NCBI GenBank assembly: GCA_031553975.1 | Contig: JAVBKP010000144.1 | Location: 1-34,158 of the forward strand | Origin: JAVBKP01 sp031553975 | GTDB taxonomy: Bacteria > Bacillota > Clostridia > Peptostreptococcales > Anaerovoracaceae | Direction of reading: 5' to 3' | Length of the DNA: 34,158 bases | Notes under the pieces: generated by a model | Told to the model about the DNA's origin: nothing | Seen by the model: only the letters and a program-made list of their open reading frames with translations | Databases searched by the model: none | Program-made: the position numbers and the translations under genes | Part shown: positions 24,280 through 31,428 of the stretch, piece after piece | How the letters are laid out: each line of letters starts with the position of its first letter | Numbering within the stretch: the stretch's first letter is position 1

Positions 24280-25215
24280 CTACTCTAGTCCTGCTAAAAG
24301 GTTTTGTTCTTCCTGCCTGTTTTGCTCAATCTGCTCTTCTAGTTTTTTTAGCCGTATATCCAGTAGCTTTTCTTTGTTTTGCAAGTCGCTAATAAGTATT
24401 TCCGTCTTATGAATATTCTCTTCTAGCTGATTCCTCACAGACATGTCTGTGAATATATTGTCAAACCAAAAATCTACCATTCTCTGACCGCTGGAAATTT
24501 CTATTTGCTTGATATCAGATATGTCATTGATATCGCCTAACTCCTTTTTGGCTGCATGAATGGCATAGTGCAATCTGTTAAAACACTCTTCTGATTTGTC
24601 GATATGATCGTATTTTGCCATATGTGAAAGAATCCCATCACCAAGCCAAATGTCATACGTGGCCCAGCTTCTAGCGCTATCCAAGGACTGTTTTGCCTCA
24701 GCTGCTATGACAATGGCGTTGTATATGGCCATTTGTGCCTCTTTGATCTCGAATCGCTGGGCTACAAAGTCTTGATTTTGTTCTTCTAACTCATTGTGCT
24801 TTTGGGCCACTTCGCCTTGAAGATTAGATTTTAGCCTCACACGACGTCTTTCTAGTTCATCTTTGTATCTAACTTCTTCCGCTCGCAACGTGCTAAGTCG
24901 AGCTTGTAAGGCATCTCTTTCTTGCTCTATACTGGCTTTATCGCTAACAGCCGCATCATAATTGCGTTTTGCCTCTAACTCTTCTTTTTCTTCCTTTTCC
25001 ATCTTATCTTCGTACTTGCCTATATACCGGTACAAAAAGGCTGAGATTGACTCGTTTTCTAGGCGTTCCACATCTCGCTTTTCTTTTTCGTACTTTTCTA
25101 AAAGAATGCGAACCTCTTCTTCTAATTTTTGCAATCTTGCGTTGGCATCTTTTAATTTGCTCTCTAGCGGTGGTATACCAGCAAGTCGTTCTCTTACTTC
25201 ACATAAATTGTCCAT
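24280..25215 (-). CDS. Long coiled-coil protein of unknown function
   Basis: A 311-residue soluble protein that I cannot assign to a family. Residues about 20-165 are highly charged with heptad-like leucines (for example ARLQKLEEEVRILLEKYE and RDALQARLSTLRAE), giving a long predicted coiled coil. A mixed, partly aromatic globular section (about 170-260; SWATYDIWLGDGILSHMAKYDHID) follows, then a second coiled coil to the end. There is no signal peptide. AAGGGGAG precedes the ATG by about 5 bases. It lies 26 bases downstream of the ABC ATPase stop and 15 bases upstream of the C39-like gene. It could be a scaffold for the exporter or the peptidase-like protein. Confidence 0.75.
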   Translation of the reverse strand: MDNLCEVRERLAGIPPLESKLKDANARLQKLEEEVRILLEKYEKEKRDVERLENESISAFLYRYIGKYEDKMEKEEKEELEAKRNYDAAVSDKASIEQERDALQARLSTLRAEEVRYKDELERRRVRLKSNLQGEVAQKHNELEEQNQDFVAQRFEIKEAQMAIYNAIVIAAEAKQSLDSARSWATYDIWLGDGILSHMAKYDHIDKSEECFNRLHYAIHAAKKELGDINDISDIKQIEISSGQRMVDFWFDNIFTDMSVRNQLEENIHKTEILISDLQNKEKLLDIRLKKLEEQIEQNRQEEQNLLAGLE

Positions 25216-25241
25216 TGTGCTCCCCTTTCATTCTTTTTTCT

Positions 25242-26246
25242 CTATTTTTTCCAACTCATGTACAAGTTGGATATCAATTCTTCTATAGGCACTTTTTTGA
25301 TTTCTACATCCACGATTTCCGTATACTGAGATAGTAGTCCAAAAACTTGATTAATGGGCATTTCCGCTTTATTAAATTGATATTCGTGGGCACTGCCTTC
25401 TGAGTCAATATATGTGAGCCCCGCTATTTCTAATGGCTTTTCTGTTTCGGTGGTAATGCTAATCCGAGAAGCAGCGCCTTGTATGGTACGAAGTTGATCA
25501 AAGCTACCATCAAACTCAATTTTTCCTTTTGATAAAAGAATAATTCTTTGTGCCATGGCCTCTAGGTCGTCCATATCATGGCTGGTTACTACTATGGTAG
25601 TCCCCTCTTCTTTGTTTAGCTTTTTTAAAAATTCTATCATCTGAAATTTTGCCAATACATCTAGGCCGAGGGTTGGCTCGTCTAGGAATATGACCTTCGG
25701 CCCATGCAATAGCAACATGCCGAGGTCGGCGCGCATGCGCTGTCCGAGACTTAACTCTCTAGCGAATGTCTTAATTATATCTCCTAGATCTAGTAGTTCT
25801 GTGACAATTTTGAGGTTTTTTTCGTATACCTCTTTTGGTATATTCCACACGCTTTTTTTCCATTCAAAGCTAGTGATAACAGGATGATCCCACCATAGTT
25901 CTGTTCTTTGACCAAACAAAACACCGATGTTGTTCATCAATTCAATGCGTTGTTTGGCTGGATTCATGCCAAGCACTGACACGCTACCGCTGGTTGGTTG
26001 TAATATGCCTGATAGAATTTTGATGGTGGTACTCTTGCCAGCTCCATTTGCTCCTGCATAGGCTACAAACTCACCCTGTTTAATCTCAAGTGAAAGTTTG
26101 TCTAGTGCCACTATATCTCTTTTCTCTGGGTGAAATAAATTTTTTAGTATATCTTTTGCATGTCCGCTTCTTTGCCATTGACTGTAAATCTTGGTTACGT
26201 TATCTATGACCAAAGCCGGAGTATCTAGGTGATCCATATGTCGCAT
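25242..26246 (-). CDS. ABC transporter ATP-binding protein (viologen-exporter type)
   Basis: A 334-residue ATPase for the two permeases upstream. Walker A is GANGAGKSTTIK, the signature is ELSLGQRMRADLGM, and Walker B is VIFLDEPTLGLD with the SHDMDD H-loop. The stretch GVLFGQRTELWWD between Walker A and signature is typical of the ATPases that work with ABC2_membrane_6-type permeases. A C-terminal extension of about 80 residues (ISITTETEKP onward) is also typical. The start at 26246 has AAGGA 10 bases upstream and overlaps the permease end by 47 bases; an ATG three codons later is possible. Likely role: efflux of an unknown small molecule or peptide. Confidence 0.9.
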   Translation of the reverse strand: MRHMDHLDTPALVIDNVTKIYSQWQRSGHAKDILKNLFHPEKRDIVALDKLSLEIKQGEFVAYAGANGAGKSTTIKILSGILQPTSGSVSVLGMNPAKQRIELMNNIGVLFGQRTELWWDHPVITSFEWKKSVWNIPKEVYEKNLKIVTELLDLGDIIKTFARELSLGQRMRADLGMLLLHGPKVIFLDEPTLGLDVLAKFQMIEFLKKLNKEEGTTIVVTSHDMDDLEAMAQRIILLSKGKIEFDGSFDQLRTIQGAASRISITTETEKPLEIAGLTYIDSEGSAHEYQFNKAEMPINQVFGLLSQYTEIVDVEIKKVPIEELISNLYMSWKK

Positions 26247-27057
26247 AGTGTTTCATTCCTTTCCTGAACACGAATGTTGTGATTATAATAAAAATTGCTG
26301 TAGCGGTCATTGTGAGTGCAGGGAATTGCAACCCGCCAAACAACCCATCTGGGGTCTGCCCCAGCAAAACTTTGCTAGGAAACCATGCTGCTAAGCCTAC
26401 TGGTATTATTGTGCAAAACACAGTTTGCCATGTGGCAGACAGCCCTCCTAATGGATAGCTTTTTAGTGAGTCAAATAAATCCACACCCACCTGGGCGATT
26501 TCCTCTGCCGCCGACGGAGCGTAAAATGCCATACAGGATATCAAATAAATCGCTGACATAATAATAAGAGCTGAACAAATTAAGCTCACAAAGAGTCCGA
26601 CAATCCAAAGCCCTGATACAGCCATACCAATTTTAGTAATGGAATACCACGTAATACCGATGCCGCATACGAGTACACTGCTACCCGATACAGGCATAAA
26701 CCCTGATGACAACCATTGTATTGGCAGTGATACAGGTTGTATCATGCAGTGATCAATTTGTCCTCTACCAATAATTCTGCTGATTTGACCAATATTATTA
26801 CTGCCAAAAACCATCATGTAAATCCCATCTACGGTCATCCCATATCCTAGCATGAAGAGTACCTCAGCTTGGTTCATTCCACCAAATCCGCCAAATCGAA
26901 CAGAAAGAAGTAGTACCCCTGATACCATAGCGATGGCACCAATTACATCTGATACCATGAACAATAGGCAGTATTTCGTATCTCTCAAAAACCACACTAG
27001 GTCTAGTTTTGCATATAATTTTAATAATCTAAAAAATGTTTTTATGTTAGCCACCAT
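26200..27057 (-). CDS. ABC-2 family permease (ABC2_membrane_6 type), second subunit
   Basis: A 285-residue membrane protein with about six spans. The pattern FFRLLKLYAKLDLVWFLRDTK before the first span, and the segment IIGRGQIDHCMIQPVSLP, in which the RG-(x)n-D..L.QP part contacts the ATPase, mark the ABC2_membrane_6 group. It forms a heterodimer with the other permease in the operon. Start and stop overlap its neighbours on both sides (11 and 47 bases), which indicates tight translational coupling. AGGAG lies 11 bases before the ATG at 27057. Confidence 0.87.
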   Translation of the reverse strand: MVANIKTFFRLLKLYAKLDLVWFLRDTKYCLLFMVSDVIGAIAMVSGVLLLSVRFGGFGGMNQAEVLFMLGYGMTVDGIYMMVFGSNNIGQISRIIGRGQIDHCMIQPVSLPIQWLSSGFMPVSGSSVLVCGIGITWYSITKIGMAVSGLWIVGLFVSLICSALIIMSAIYLISCMAFYAPSAAEEIAQVGVDLFDSLKSYPLGGLSATWQTVFCTIIPVGLAAWFPSKVLLGQTPDGLFGGLQFPALTMTATAIFIIITTFVFRKGMKHYATYGSPRYSGFGHR

Positions 27058-27856
27058 ATGAAATCATCTCCTCTTCACTTTTTTTGAAAAAAGCAATGCC
27101 TACCATCCAAAGAAATATATTCCAAAAGCATTGGACTCCAATTAGCCATAATGGATTGCTCGCCAATCCTGTATATATGGTAAGCGGTGCACTGGCAATG
27201 GATCCAAATGGCAAATATGTAAATACTGTGCCTATTCCCCCTGGAAAAAGTGCAAATGGAATTACTGCCCCTGACAAAAGGGCAAATACAGAGTCTCTAA
27301 TTCTAACAATAGCCCAACAACCATTTTTTAAGTGAATTGCCACAGCAGCAAATATCAAATCCATGGCAAAGCCTAGGGAGATGCTTAGCACTAAGCTGAT
27401 TGAAGATAAAAAGCCTGCCTCTGCATCTGCTGGTAGTGTGTTGATACCCATGGTTGGCGCTAGTATCCATAAGGGAAGTCCAAAAAATATGAATACCGGT
27501 ATCCACCTTCTGCCTATTGTCTCCACCACAAAACTTGCTACGACTGGCATTGGTCTTGTATATCTTCCTATAATAGAGCCTTCCCACAGCGCTGATGTAG
27601 CTGGAGAGACAATATTTAACTGCTGTTTTAGCACCGACGCCATAAGTGTATAGGTAAATAACTGTTCTAGGCTCATACCACCTAAATCTACGCCTGTAGC
27701 TGCTAAGGCCTTCCATACTAGTATTAGAATGAAAAACTGTAGGAACTGGACAATATACTCTCCGATGATGCAAATTGGTCCACCGTCAAATACCTGTTTT
27801 GCGCACATAGACATGGTTGATCCATAAGCCCTGATTGTATGTGTGATTTGTTTCAT
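27047..27856 (-). CDS. ABC-2 family permease, first subunit
   Basis: A 269-residue membrane protein with about six spans. The docking segment SALWEGSIIGRYTRPMPVVASFVVETIGRR matches the position of the corresponding segment in its partner, and the N-terminal part (IGEYIVQFLQFFILILVWKALA) begins the first spans. It is the first gene of the exporter operon. AAAGGCG lies upstream of the ATG. The 64 bases before it follow an intrinsic terminator (27920-27953), so expression may depend on readthrough of that terminator from the promoter at 28189-28217. Confidence 0.85.
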   Translation of the reverse strand: MKQITHTIRAYGSTMSMCAKQVFDGGPICIIGEYIVQFLQFFILILVWKALAATGVDLGGMSLEQLFTYTLMASVLKQQLNIVSPATSALWEGSIIGRYTRPMPVVASFVVETIGRRWIPVFIFFGLPLWILAPTMGINTLPADAEAGFLSSISLVLSISLGFAMDLIFAAVAIHLKNGCWAIVRIRDSVFALLSGAVIPFALFPGGIGTVFTYLPFGSIASAPLTIYTGLASNPLWLIGVQCFWNIFLWMVGIAFFKKSEEEMISYGG

Positions 27857-27919
27857 GTGAATTTATCGCCTTTCTATTTAGAACCGTCCCCAAATGCACG
27901 GTTTCTGGTTTTAGGTATT

Positions 27920-27953
27920 AAAAAAACCCAAAGACTATAAGTGCGTCTTCGGG
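27920..27953 (-). terminator. Intrinsic terminator in front of the ABC exporter operon
   Basis: On the minus strand: CCCGAAGAC, a 9-base loop, GTCTTTGGG (one mismatch in nine pairs), then T7. The loop holds CGCACTTAT, which is complementary to ATAAGTGCG in the upstream leader (28058-28066). It lies 64 bases before the exporter start codon, so it may be an attenuator. Confidence 0.75.
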
Positions 27954-27998
27954 CTAAATGCAAATTCTATTAATTCCTGCACTAGTTTTATGGCAAGA

Positions 27999-28154
27999 TT
28001 AGATTATTCCACCAGAAAAGTTTGTTGGTGAAACCGCATTTTGAACTCGTAAATGGGCGCACTTATGGCAGGAATTTGTGTTTTGGCCTGTTTTACAAGC
28101 AATCCAATTAAGATTTCTCCAGATTGTACTTCTTTGAAATTCGTTCAAATTCAT
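27999..28154 (-). CDS. Possible 51-residue small protein or leader peptide
   Basis: A short frame with an unusually good ribosome site, GAGGAGGTGA, 6-8 bases before the ATG. The product begins MNLNEFQRSTIWRNLNW and has three cysteines, two in CHKC (residues 29-32) and one at C20. It ends in SGGII, has no signal peptide and I recognise no family. It lies between its own promoter and a terminator, directly upstream of an ABC exporter operon. It may be a leader peptide sensed by ribosomes, a small peptide exported by that system, or chance coding within a structured RNA. The overlapping base-pairing potential favours caution. Confidence 0.35.
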   Translation of the reverse strand: MNLNEFQRSTIWRNLNWIACKTGQNTNSCHKCAHLRVQNAVSPTNFSGGII

Positions 28155-28188
28155 GGGTTTTCACCTCCTCGCTTTCTAAATTATTTTA

Positions 28189-28217
28189 AGTGTAGCATGT
28201 ATGTATAGCAATGTCAA
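28189..28217 (-). promoter_or_regulatory. Promoter of the leader RNA / small gene
   Basis: Minus-strand TTGACA (28217-28212), a 17-base spacer and TACACT (28194-28189). It starts right after the T run of the terminator that ends the upstream coiled-coil gene. Confidence 0.55.
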
Positions 28218-28218
28218 C

Positions 28219-28241
28219 AAAAAAGAAGCCCTAAGGCTCCT
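28219..28241 (-). terminator. Terminator of the heptad-repeat gene
   Basis: On the minus strand: AGGAGCC, loop TTAG, GGCTTCT, then T6. It begins directly after the stop codon at 28243. Confidence 0.75.
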
Positions 28242-28242
28242 T

Positions 28243-28674
28243 TTACATATCGAATACTAAATTTAGATTTCCTCTGATAATATCATTGTCTTTTTCCAAC
28301 TTGCAAACTCTTTTTTCTAATCTGCCATGACGCTCATAGTTTAACGCTCTACCGTCATGCAATGCCGCAAATCCATCTACCATATCGGTGTGCATTATTG
28401 TTACAAAGGCATTTAACTTCTCGTATTTGTCATGCAAATCTGCGACAAGTTCTTTTAGTGACTTTAGCTTTGACACATCACTTTTTAACATTGATACATC
28501 TTCCGTTAGACCAGATACGTCTGCTTTAAGCATTGACACATCTGCTTTAAGCTCTACTACGTCTGCTTTAAGCGTAGACACATCTGCTTTTAAACTAGAT
28601 ATATCTTGCTTCATCTCACCAATATCCGCTCTTATGCCATAGATGGCCTCTAATATAAGATCTTCTTTATTCAT
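28243..28674 (-). CDS. Small heptad-repeat coiled-coil protein
   Basis: A 143-residue soluble protein. After a short N-terminal helix (MNKEDLILEAIYGIRADIGE) come about seven consecutive heptads of the form LKADVSx/LKSDVSK (about residues 23-72), a textbook parallel coiled coil. A less regular helical part (HDKYEKLNAFV, RLEKRVCKLEKD) follows. I see no signal peptide, catalytic motif or DNA-binding domain and do not assign a function. The ATG at 28674 has GGAGG 8 bases upstream; a longer frame from 28746 would run through the leader and lacks a site. It has its own consensus promoter and terminator, so it is a single-gene unit. Confidence 0.75.
   Translation of the reverse strand: MNKEDLILEAIYGIRADIGEMKQDISSLKADVSTLKADVVELKADVSMLKADVSGLTEDVSMLKSDVSKLKSLKELVADLHDKYEKLNAFVTIMHTDMVDGFAALHDGRALNYERHGRLEKRVCKLEKDNDIIRGNLNLVFDM
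28459..28605 (-). repeat. 21-bp tandem repeats encoding heptads
   Basis: About seven imperfect 21-base units with the core TCTGCTTTAAGC..TGACACA on the plus strand encode the LKADV heptads. Homologous units could expand or contract by 7 residues without a frameshift. Confidence 0.75.
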
Positions 28675-28762
28675 CTTCCTTTCCTCCCTTCTTGTTATAT
28701 TTGAAGCCGGACTCCACCGGAGGCATCCCAAAACGTGCTTGGGCACAGATCAACATAGGCAC

Positions 28763-28791
28763 ATTATATTTGTTTGGGCGGCGTTTGTCAA
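28763..28791 (-). promoter_or_regulatory. Consensus promoter of the heptad-repeat gene
   Basis: Minus-strand TTGACA (28791-28786), exactly 17 bases, TATAAT (28768-28763): a perfect housekeeping-sigma match. The resulting leader of about 80 bases is GC-richer than its surroundings, with a short CTCC-GGT-GGAG hairpin. Confidence 0.8.
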
Positions 28792-28894
28792 TATGATTTT
28801 TGTATAAAATTAGTATTATTTTCAAAATATTGGAATTTAATATTATTCTCTAATTATCCTATGCCCATCGCCTGAACTGTCCGCTTAAACACGG

Positions 28895-29698
28895 TTAATA
28901 AAAATTAAAGTTTCCTGTTCGCCTGCCATTTTTCTCTGCCAATCCAACAATTACAATGGTTGCTATAATTAGTACGACTAGCATCACAACAAATATTAGC
29001 ATTAAACCCATGTCGATACTTTGCCCTAAAAACACCGATCTAATAATATATAAGCAGTACGTCAAAGGGAACAGGGAGGATAGTGCTTGTGCCCAGCCAG
29101 GAAAACACGCCACAGGTAGTTTTGTGCCTGCCAGCAAATTCATAGGTTCATCAAATATATTAAATAAAAAACTAGCATCCCTAGAAAATATGAAAATGGC
29201 ATTCATGAAGCCGCCCCAAACCACAGAGGAAAACAGGAGGATTAAAAATGAAATGATGATTGAAAAAATCAAGCCACTAGTAATTCTTTGATTGAAAAAA
29301 ATGATAATTCCTGAAAACACCGCAAGCATCCACATGCTTTGAAATAGAGAGCCCAATGCCCTCCCATATAATAAAGCAAGACGATTGGCAGGAGATGCAA
29401 ATATGATCTCAAACGTCCCTTCTTGCCTTTCGTATGACATCTGCCACGCACTTTGCACCATGCACCAAAAGCAATTATATCCTAACAAACCTATTATTAA
29501 AAATACCATGAGTCCGTTGAAATCCACAATACCATATTCGCTTACAGCCCTTAAATCAAATGGTTTGTAGGCATAATAAGTAATAAAAAATATTATTACT
29601 GGCCATATTAGCAATGAAAAATACACCATAGCCGAGTGCAAGGATGTTCTATGAATTTTAGTCATTTCTGCGGAGATGATGTGAATATGCTTTATCAT
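28895..29698 (-). CDS. ABC-2 type permease, last gene of the second exporter operon
   Basis: A 267-residue membrane protein with about six spans, of the general ABC-2 fold. The docking segment reads MSYERQEGTFEIIFASPANRLALLYGR. Its ATG overlaps the ATPase stop as ATGA (29695-29698), so translation is coupled. There is no clear intrinsic terminator downstream; the roughly 100 bases after it are AT-rich with only a weak AATATT dyad. Confidence 0.87.
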   Translation of the reverse strand: MIKHIHIISAEMTKIHRTSLHSAMVYFSLLIWPVIIFFITYYAYKPFDLRAVSEYGIVDFNGLMVFLIIGLLGYNCFWCMVQSAWQMSYERQEGTFEIIFASPANRLALLYGRALGSLFQSMWMLAVFSGIIIFFNQRITSGLIFSIIISFLILLFSSVVWGGFMNAIFIFSRDASFLFNIFDEPMNLLAGTKLPVACFPGWAQALSSLFPLTYCLYIIRSVFLGQSIDMGLMLIFVVMLVVLIIATIVIVGLAEKNGRRTGNFNFY

Positions 29699-30495
29699 TC
29701 TTCTTCACCCTTTCCGGCTTTTGTCCCACTAAGCAATTCGTATAGTGCCTCTTCCAGATTGCTGTCTTTTTTATATGCTACTTGCAATGTTTTAATCTTG
29801 TCCACAGAACCTTCTGATACAATAGTGCCATCATGTATGACATAAATATAATCACATAGTTCCTCAGCCTCTGCAATATAGTGGGTGGTCAACAGGATTC
29901 CTTTCCCTTCTTCCGTGGCGAGTTTTTTTATATAGCTACGTAGCTCTTTGGCTATGATAATATCAAGACCTAGTGTAGGCTCGTCTAAAAATATATACTT
30001 CGGGTCATTGATGAGGCCTCTAGCGATTTGAAGCCTTTGCTTCATGCCTTTTGAATACTTCTCCACAGTTACATCTTTGTATTCCTCCAGTCCTACTGTA
30101 TGTAAAACACTTGCAATCCTAGCTTTCAGTATGTCCTTTTTCACACTGTACAGCGAGCCGAAATACTCCAGGTTTTCGACAGCCGTTAAACGCCAATACA
30201 GGTTCCGCTCTCCTCCGGTGATAATATTGATCTTTTCTTTGGCTTTCATGTGATGCCTAATCACATCTATTCCATCCATTTCTATGCTCCCTCCACTAGG
30301 CTCTAATAAGGCCGAAAGCATTTTGATAGTGGTGGTTTTGCCTGCTCCATTGATTCCCAACAATCCCACTATGGTCCCTTCTTTTATGCTAATATCTACC
30401 CCCTTTACGGCCTGGACTATTCTGGTTTTCTTTTTTCTAAAAGGCTTTCCTTCTTTTATTTTGAATGTTTTATGTAAACCTTGTGCAACTAACAT
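29695..30495 (-). CDS. ABC transporter ATP-binding protein, second exporter
   Basis: A 267-residue ATPase with Walker A GINGAGKTTTIK, signature EKYSKGMKQRLQIARG, Walker B YIFLDEPTLGLD and H-loop TTHYIAE. It sits between two permease genes, 10 bases after one and overlapping the next by 4, forming a three-gene exporter with two different permease subunits. The ATG at 30495 is supported by AGAGGAGG 5 bases upstream; a 10-codon longer frame is not. Substrate is unknown. Confidence 0.9.
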   Translation of the reverse strand: MLVAQGLHKTFKIKEGKPFRKKKTRIVQAVKGVDISIKEGTIVGLLGINGAGKTTTIKMLSALLEPSGGSIEMDGIDVIRHHMKAKEKINIITGGERNLYWRLTAVENLEYFGSLYSVKKDILKARIASVLHTVGLEEYKDVTVEKYSKGMKQRLQIARGLINDPKYIFLDEPTLGLDIIIAKELRSYIKKLATEEGKGILLTTHYIAEAEELCDYIYVIHDGTIVSEGSVDKIKTLQVAYKKDSNLEEALYELLSGTKAGKGEEE

Positions 30496-30505
30496 GTTTC
30501 CTCCT

Positions 30506-31312
30506 CTATGACAATACATTTTCAATAAGCTTTTTCTCTATTTTTGAGAAAGAATACATGCCTATCAAAATATAAACAATACTTAAACTCGCCATGTGCA
30601 GTATGAGTATCCCTTGGTTAAATAGTGGTTCTTGCCTAATGGCCACAGCCCTAAACAGCTCCAATGCGGGGGTCAATGGAAATATTTGAGCTGCAAACTG
30701 CAATGCTTTAGGAAGATATTCCAGTGGGAATATAACACCACAGGTTAGATACATGAAGTGGAAAATTGTATTTTGTGTCACATACGTATCCCTTGTGTAA
30801 ACCATGATACTAGACATAGCTACGGCCATAGAGGCAAATGCAAAGATGGCTAGGATCAATGCAATGATAATCTCCGGCAAGAGGGCTAGTGGCACCTTAG
30901 CACCAAATAGTATTCCAAAAATGATGACCACGAAAAACTCTAGCAATGCCCTGTCGGTCTGCTCTAGAAAGGCCCCCACAAAGTATCCGCCCCTAGATGC
31001 AGGGGATATGAGAAACGGTTCTAATGTGCCTTCCCTGATCTCAGAAATCATTGCCCTGCTCACATTCATCAGTACAGCTATGGCAAGTACATTCAGAGAC
31101 ACCCCTAACACTACATACGTGATGTAGTCCGAAGTCCCTGCAACACTTTCAAATCCACTGTCAATTTTGCTTTTGAACATGAAATAGTAAATAAATATAG
31201 GAAAAAGAATTTGAAAAAAACCACCTAATACTCTGCCTATCACCAATGTCCATGGATACGCCCTAAGAACAGTTTGCCTATTTTTTCTATATGTGGATAT
31301 AACATTCTTCAT
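30506..31312 (-). CDS. ABC-2 type permease, first gene of the second exporter operon
   Basis: A 268-residue membrane protein with about six spans and an ABC-2 docking segment, ISEIREGTLEPFLISPASRGG. I chose the ATG at 31312, where AAAGGTGA lies 5 bases upstream; a GTG three codons earlier overlaps that site. It diverges from the HTH/TPR regulator across a 116-base region, which suggests the regulator controls it. Confidence 0.87.
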   Translation of the reverse strand: MKNVISTYRKNRQTVLRAYPWTLVIGRVLGGFFQILFPIFIYYFMFKSKIDSGFESVAGTSDYITYVVLGVSLNVLAIAVLMNVSRAMISEIREGTLEPFLISPASRGGYFVGAFLEQTDRALLEFFVVIIFGILFGAKVPLALLPEIIIALILAIFAFASMAVAMSSIMVYTRDTYVTQNTIFHFMYLTCGVIFPLEYLPKALQFAAQIFPLTPALELFRAVAIRQEPLFNQGILILHMASLSIVYILIGMYSFSKIEKKLIENVLS

Positions 31313-31350
31313 TGAACTCACCTTTCTTTTACGTTATACTTTTACCATGA

Positions 31351-31360
31351 TTCTATAGAA
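31351..31360. promoter_or_regulatory. Palindrome between exporter operon and its likely regulator
   Basis: A perfect 10-base palindrome, TTCTATAGAA, about 20 bases upstream of a minus-strand TATAAC (31338-31333) that could be the exporter -10. It is a candidate regulator site, but such a short palindrome can arise by chance. Confidence 0.3.
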
Positions 31361-31428
31361 ATAACTGGTTCTGATAAAGAGAAATCTCACTTCCAAAATC
31401 TATAGGGATGTATGACAAGGAGGCTTCA

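Larger units (their letters stand above)
27920..28182 (-). ncRNA. Candidate structured leader RNA or small RNA
   Basis: A compact minus-strand unit: promoter at 28189-28217, start near 28182, terminator at 27920-27953. Within the RNA I see local hairpins ACAATC/GATTG (around 28096-28124), CATTT/AAATG (around 28036-28054) and TTTCACCA/TGGTGGAA (about 28006-28032). Two long-range 9-base pairings are also possible: 28068-28076 with 27972-27980, and 28058-28066 with 27937-27945 in the terminator loop. Their order makes a pseudoknot. I do not recognise the class. It could be cis-acting on the exporter or a free small RNA. A 51-codon reading frame overlaps it. Confidence 0.45.

Noticed and set aside
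28020..28050. Plus-strand GGTGAAACCGC resembling the T-box consensus
   Set aside because: There is no plus-strand gene downstream, no specifier stem, and the promoter and terminator here are on the other strand.
28459..28605. Regularly spaced repeats as a possible CRISPR array
   Set aside because: The repeats are contiguous 21-base units with no spacers and encode protein heptads in frame.
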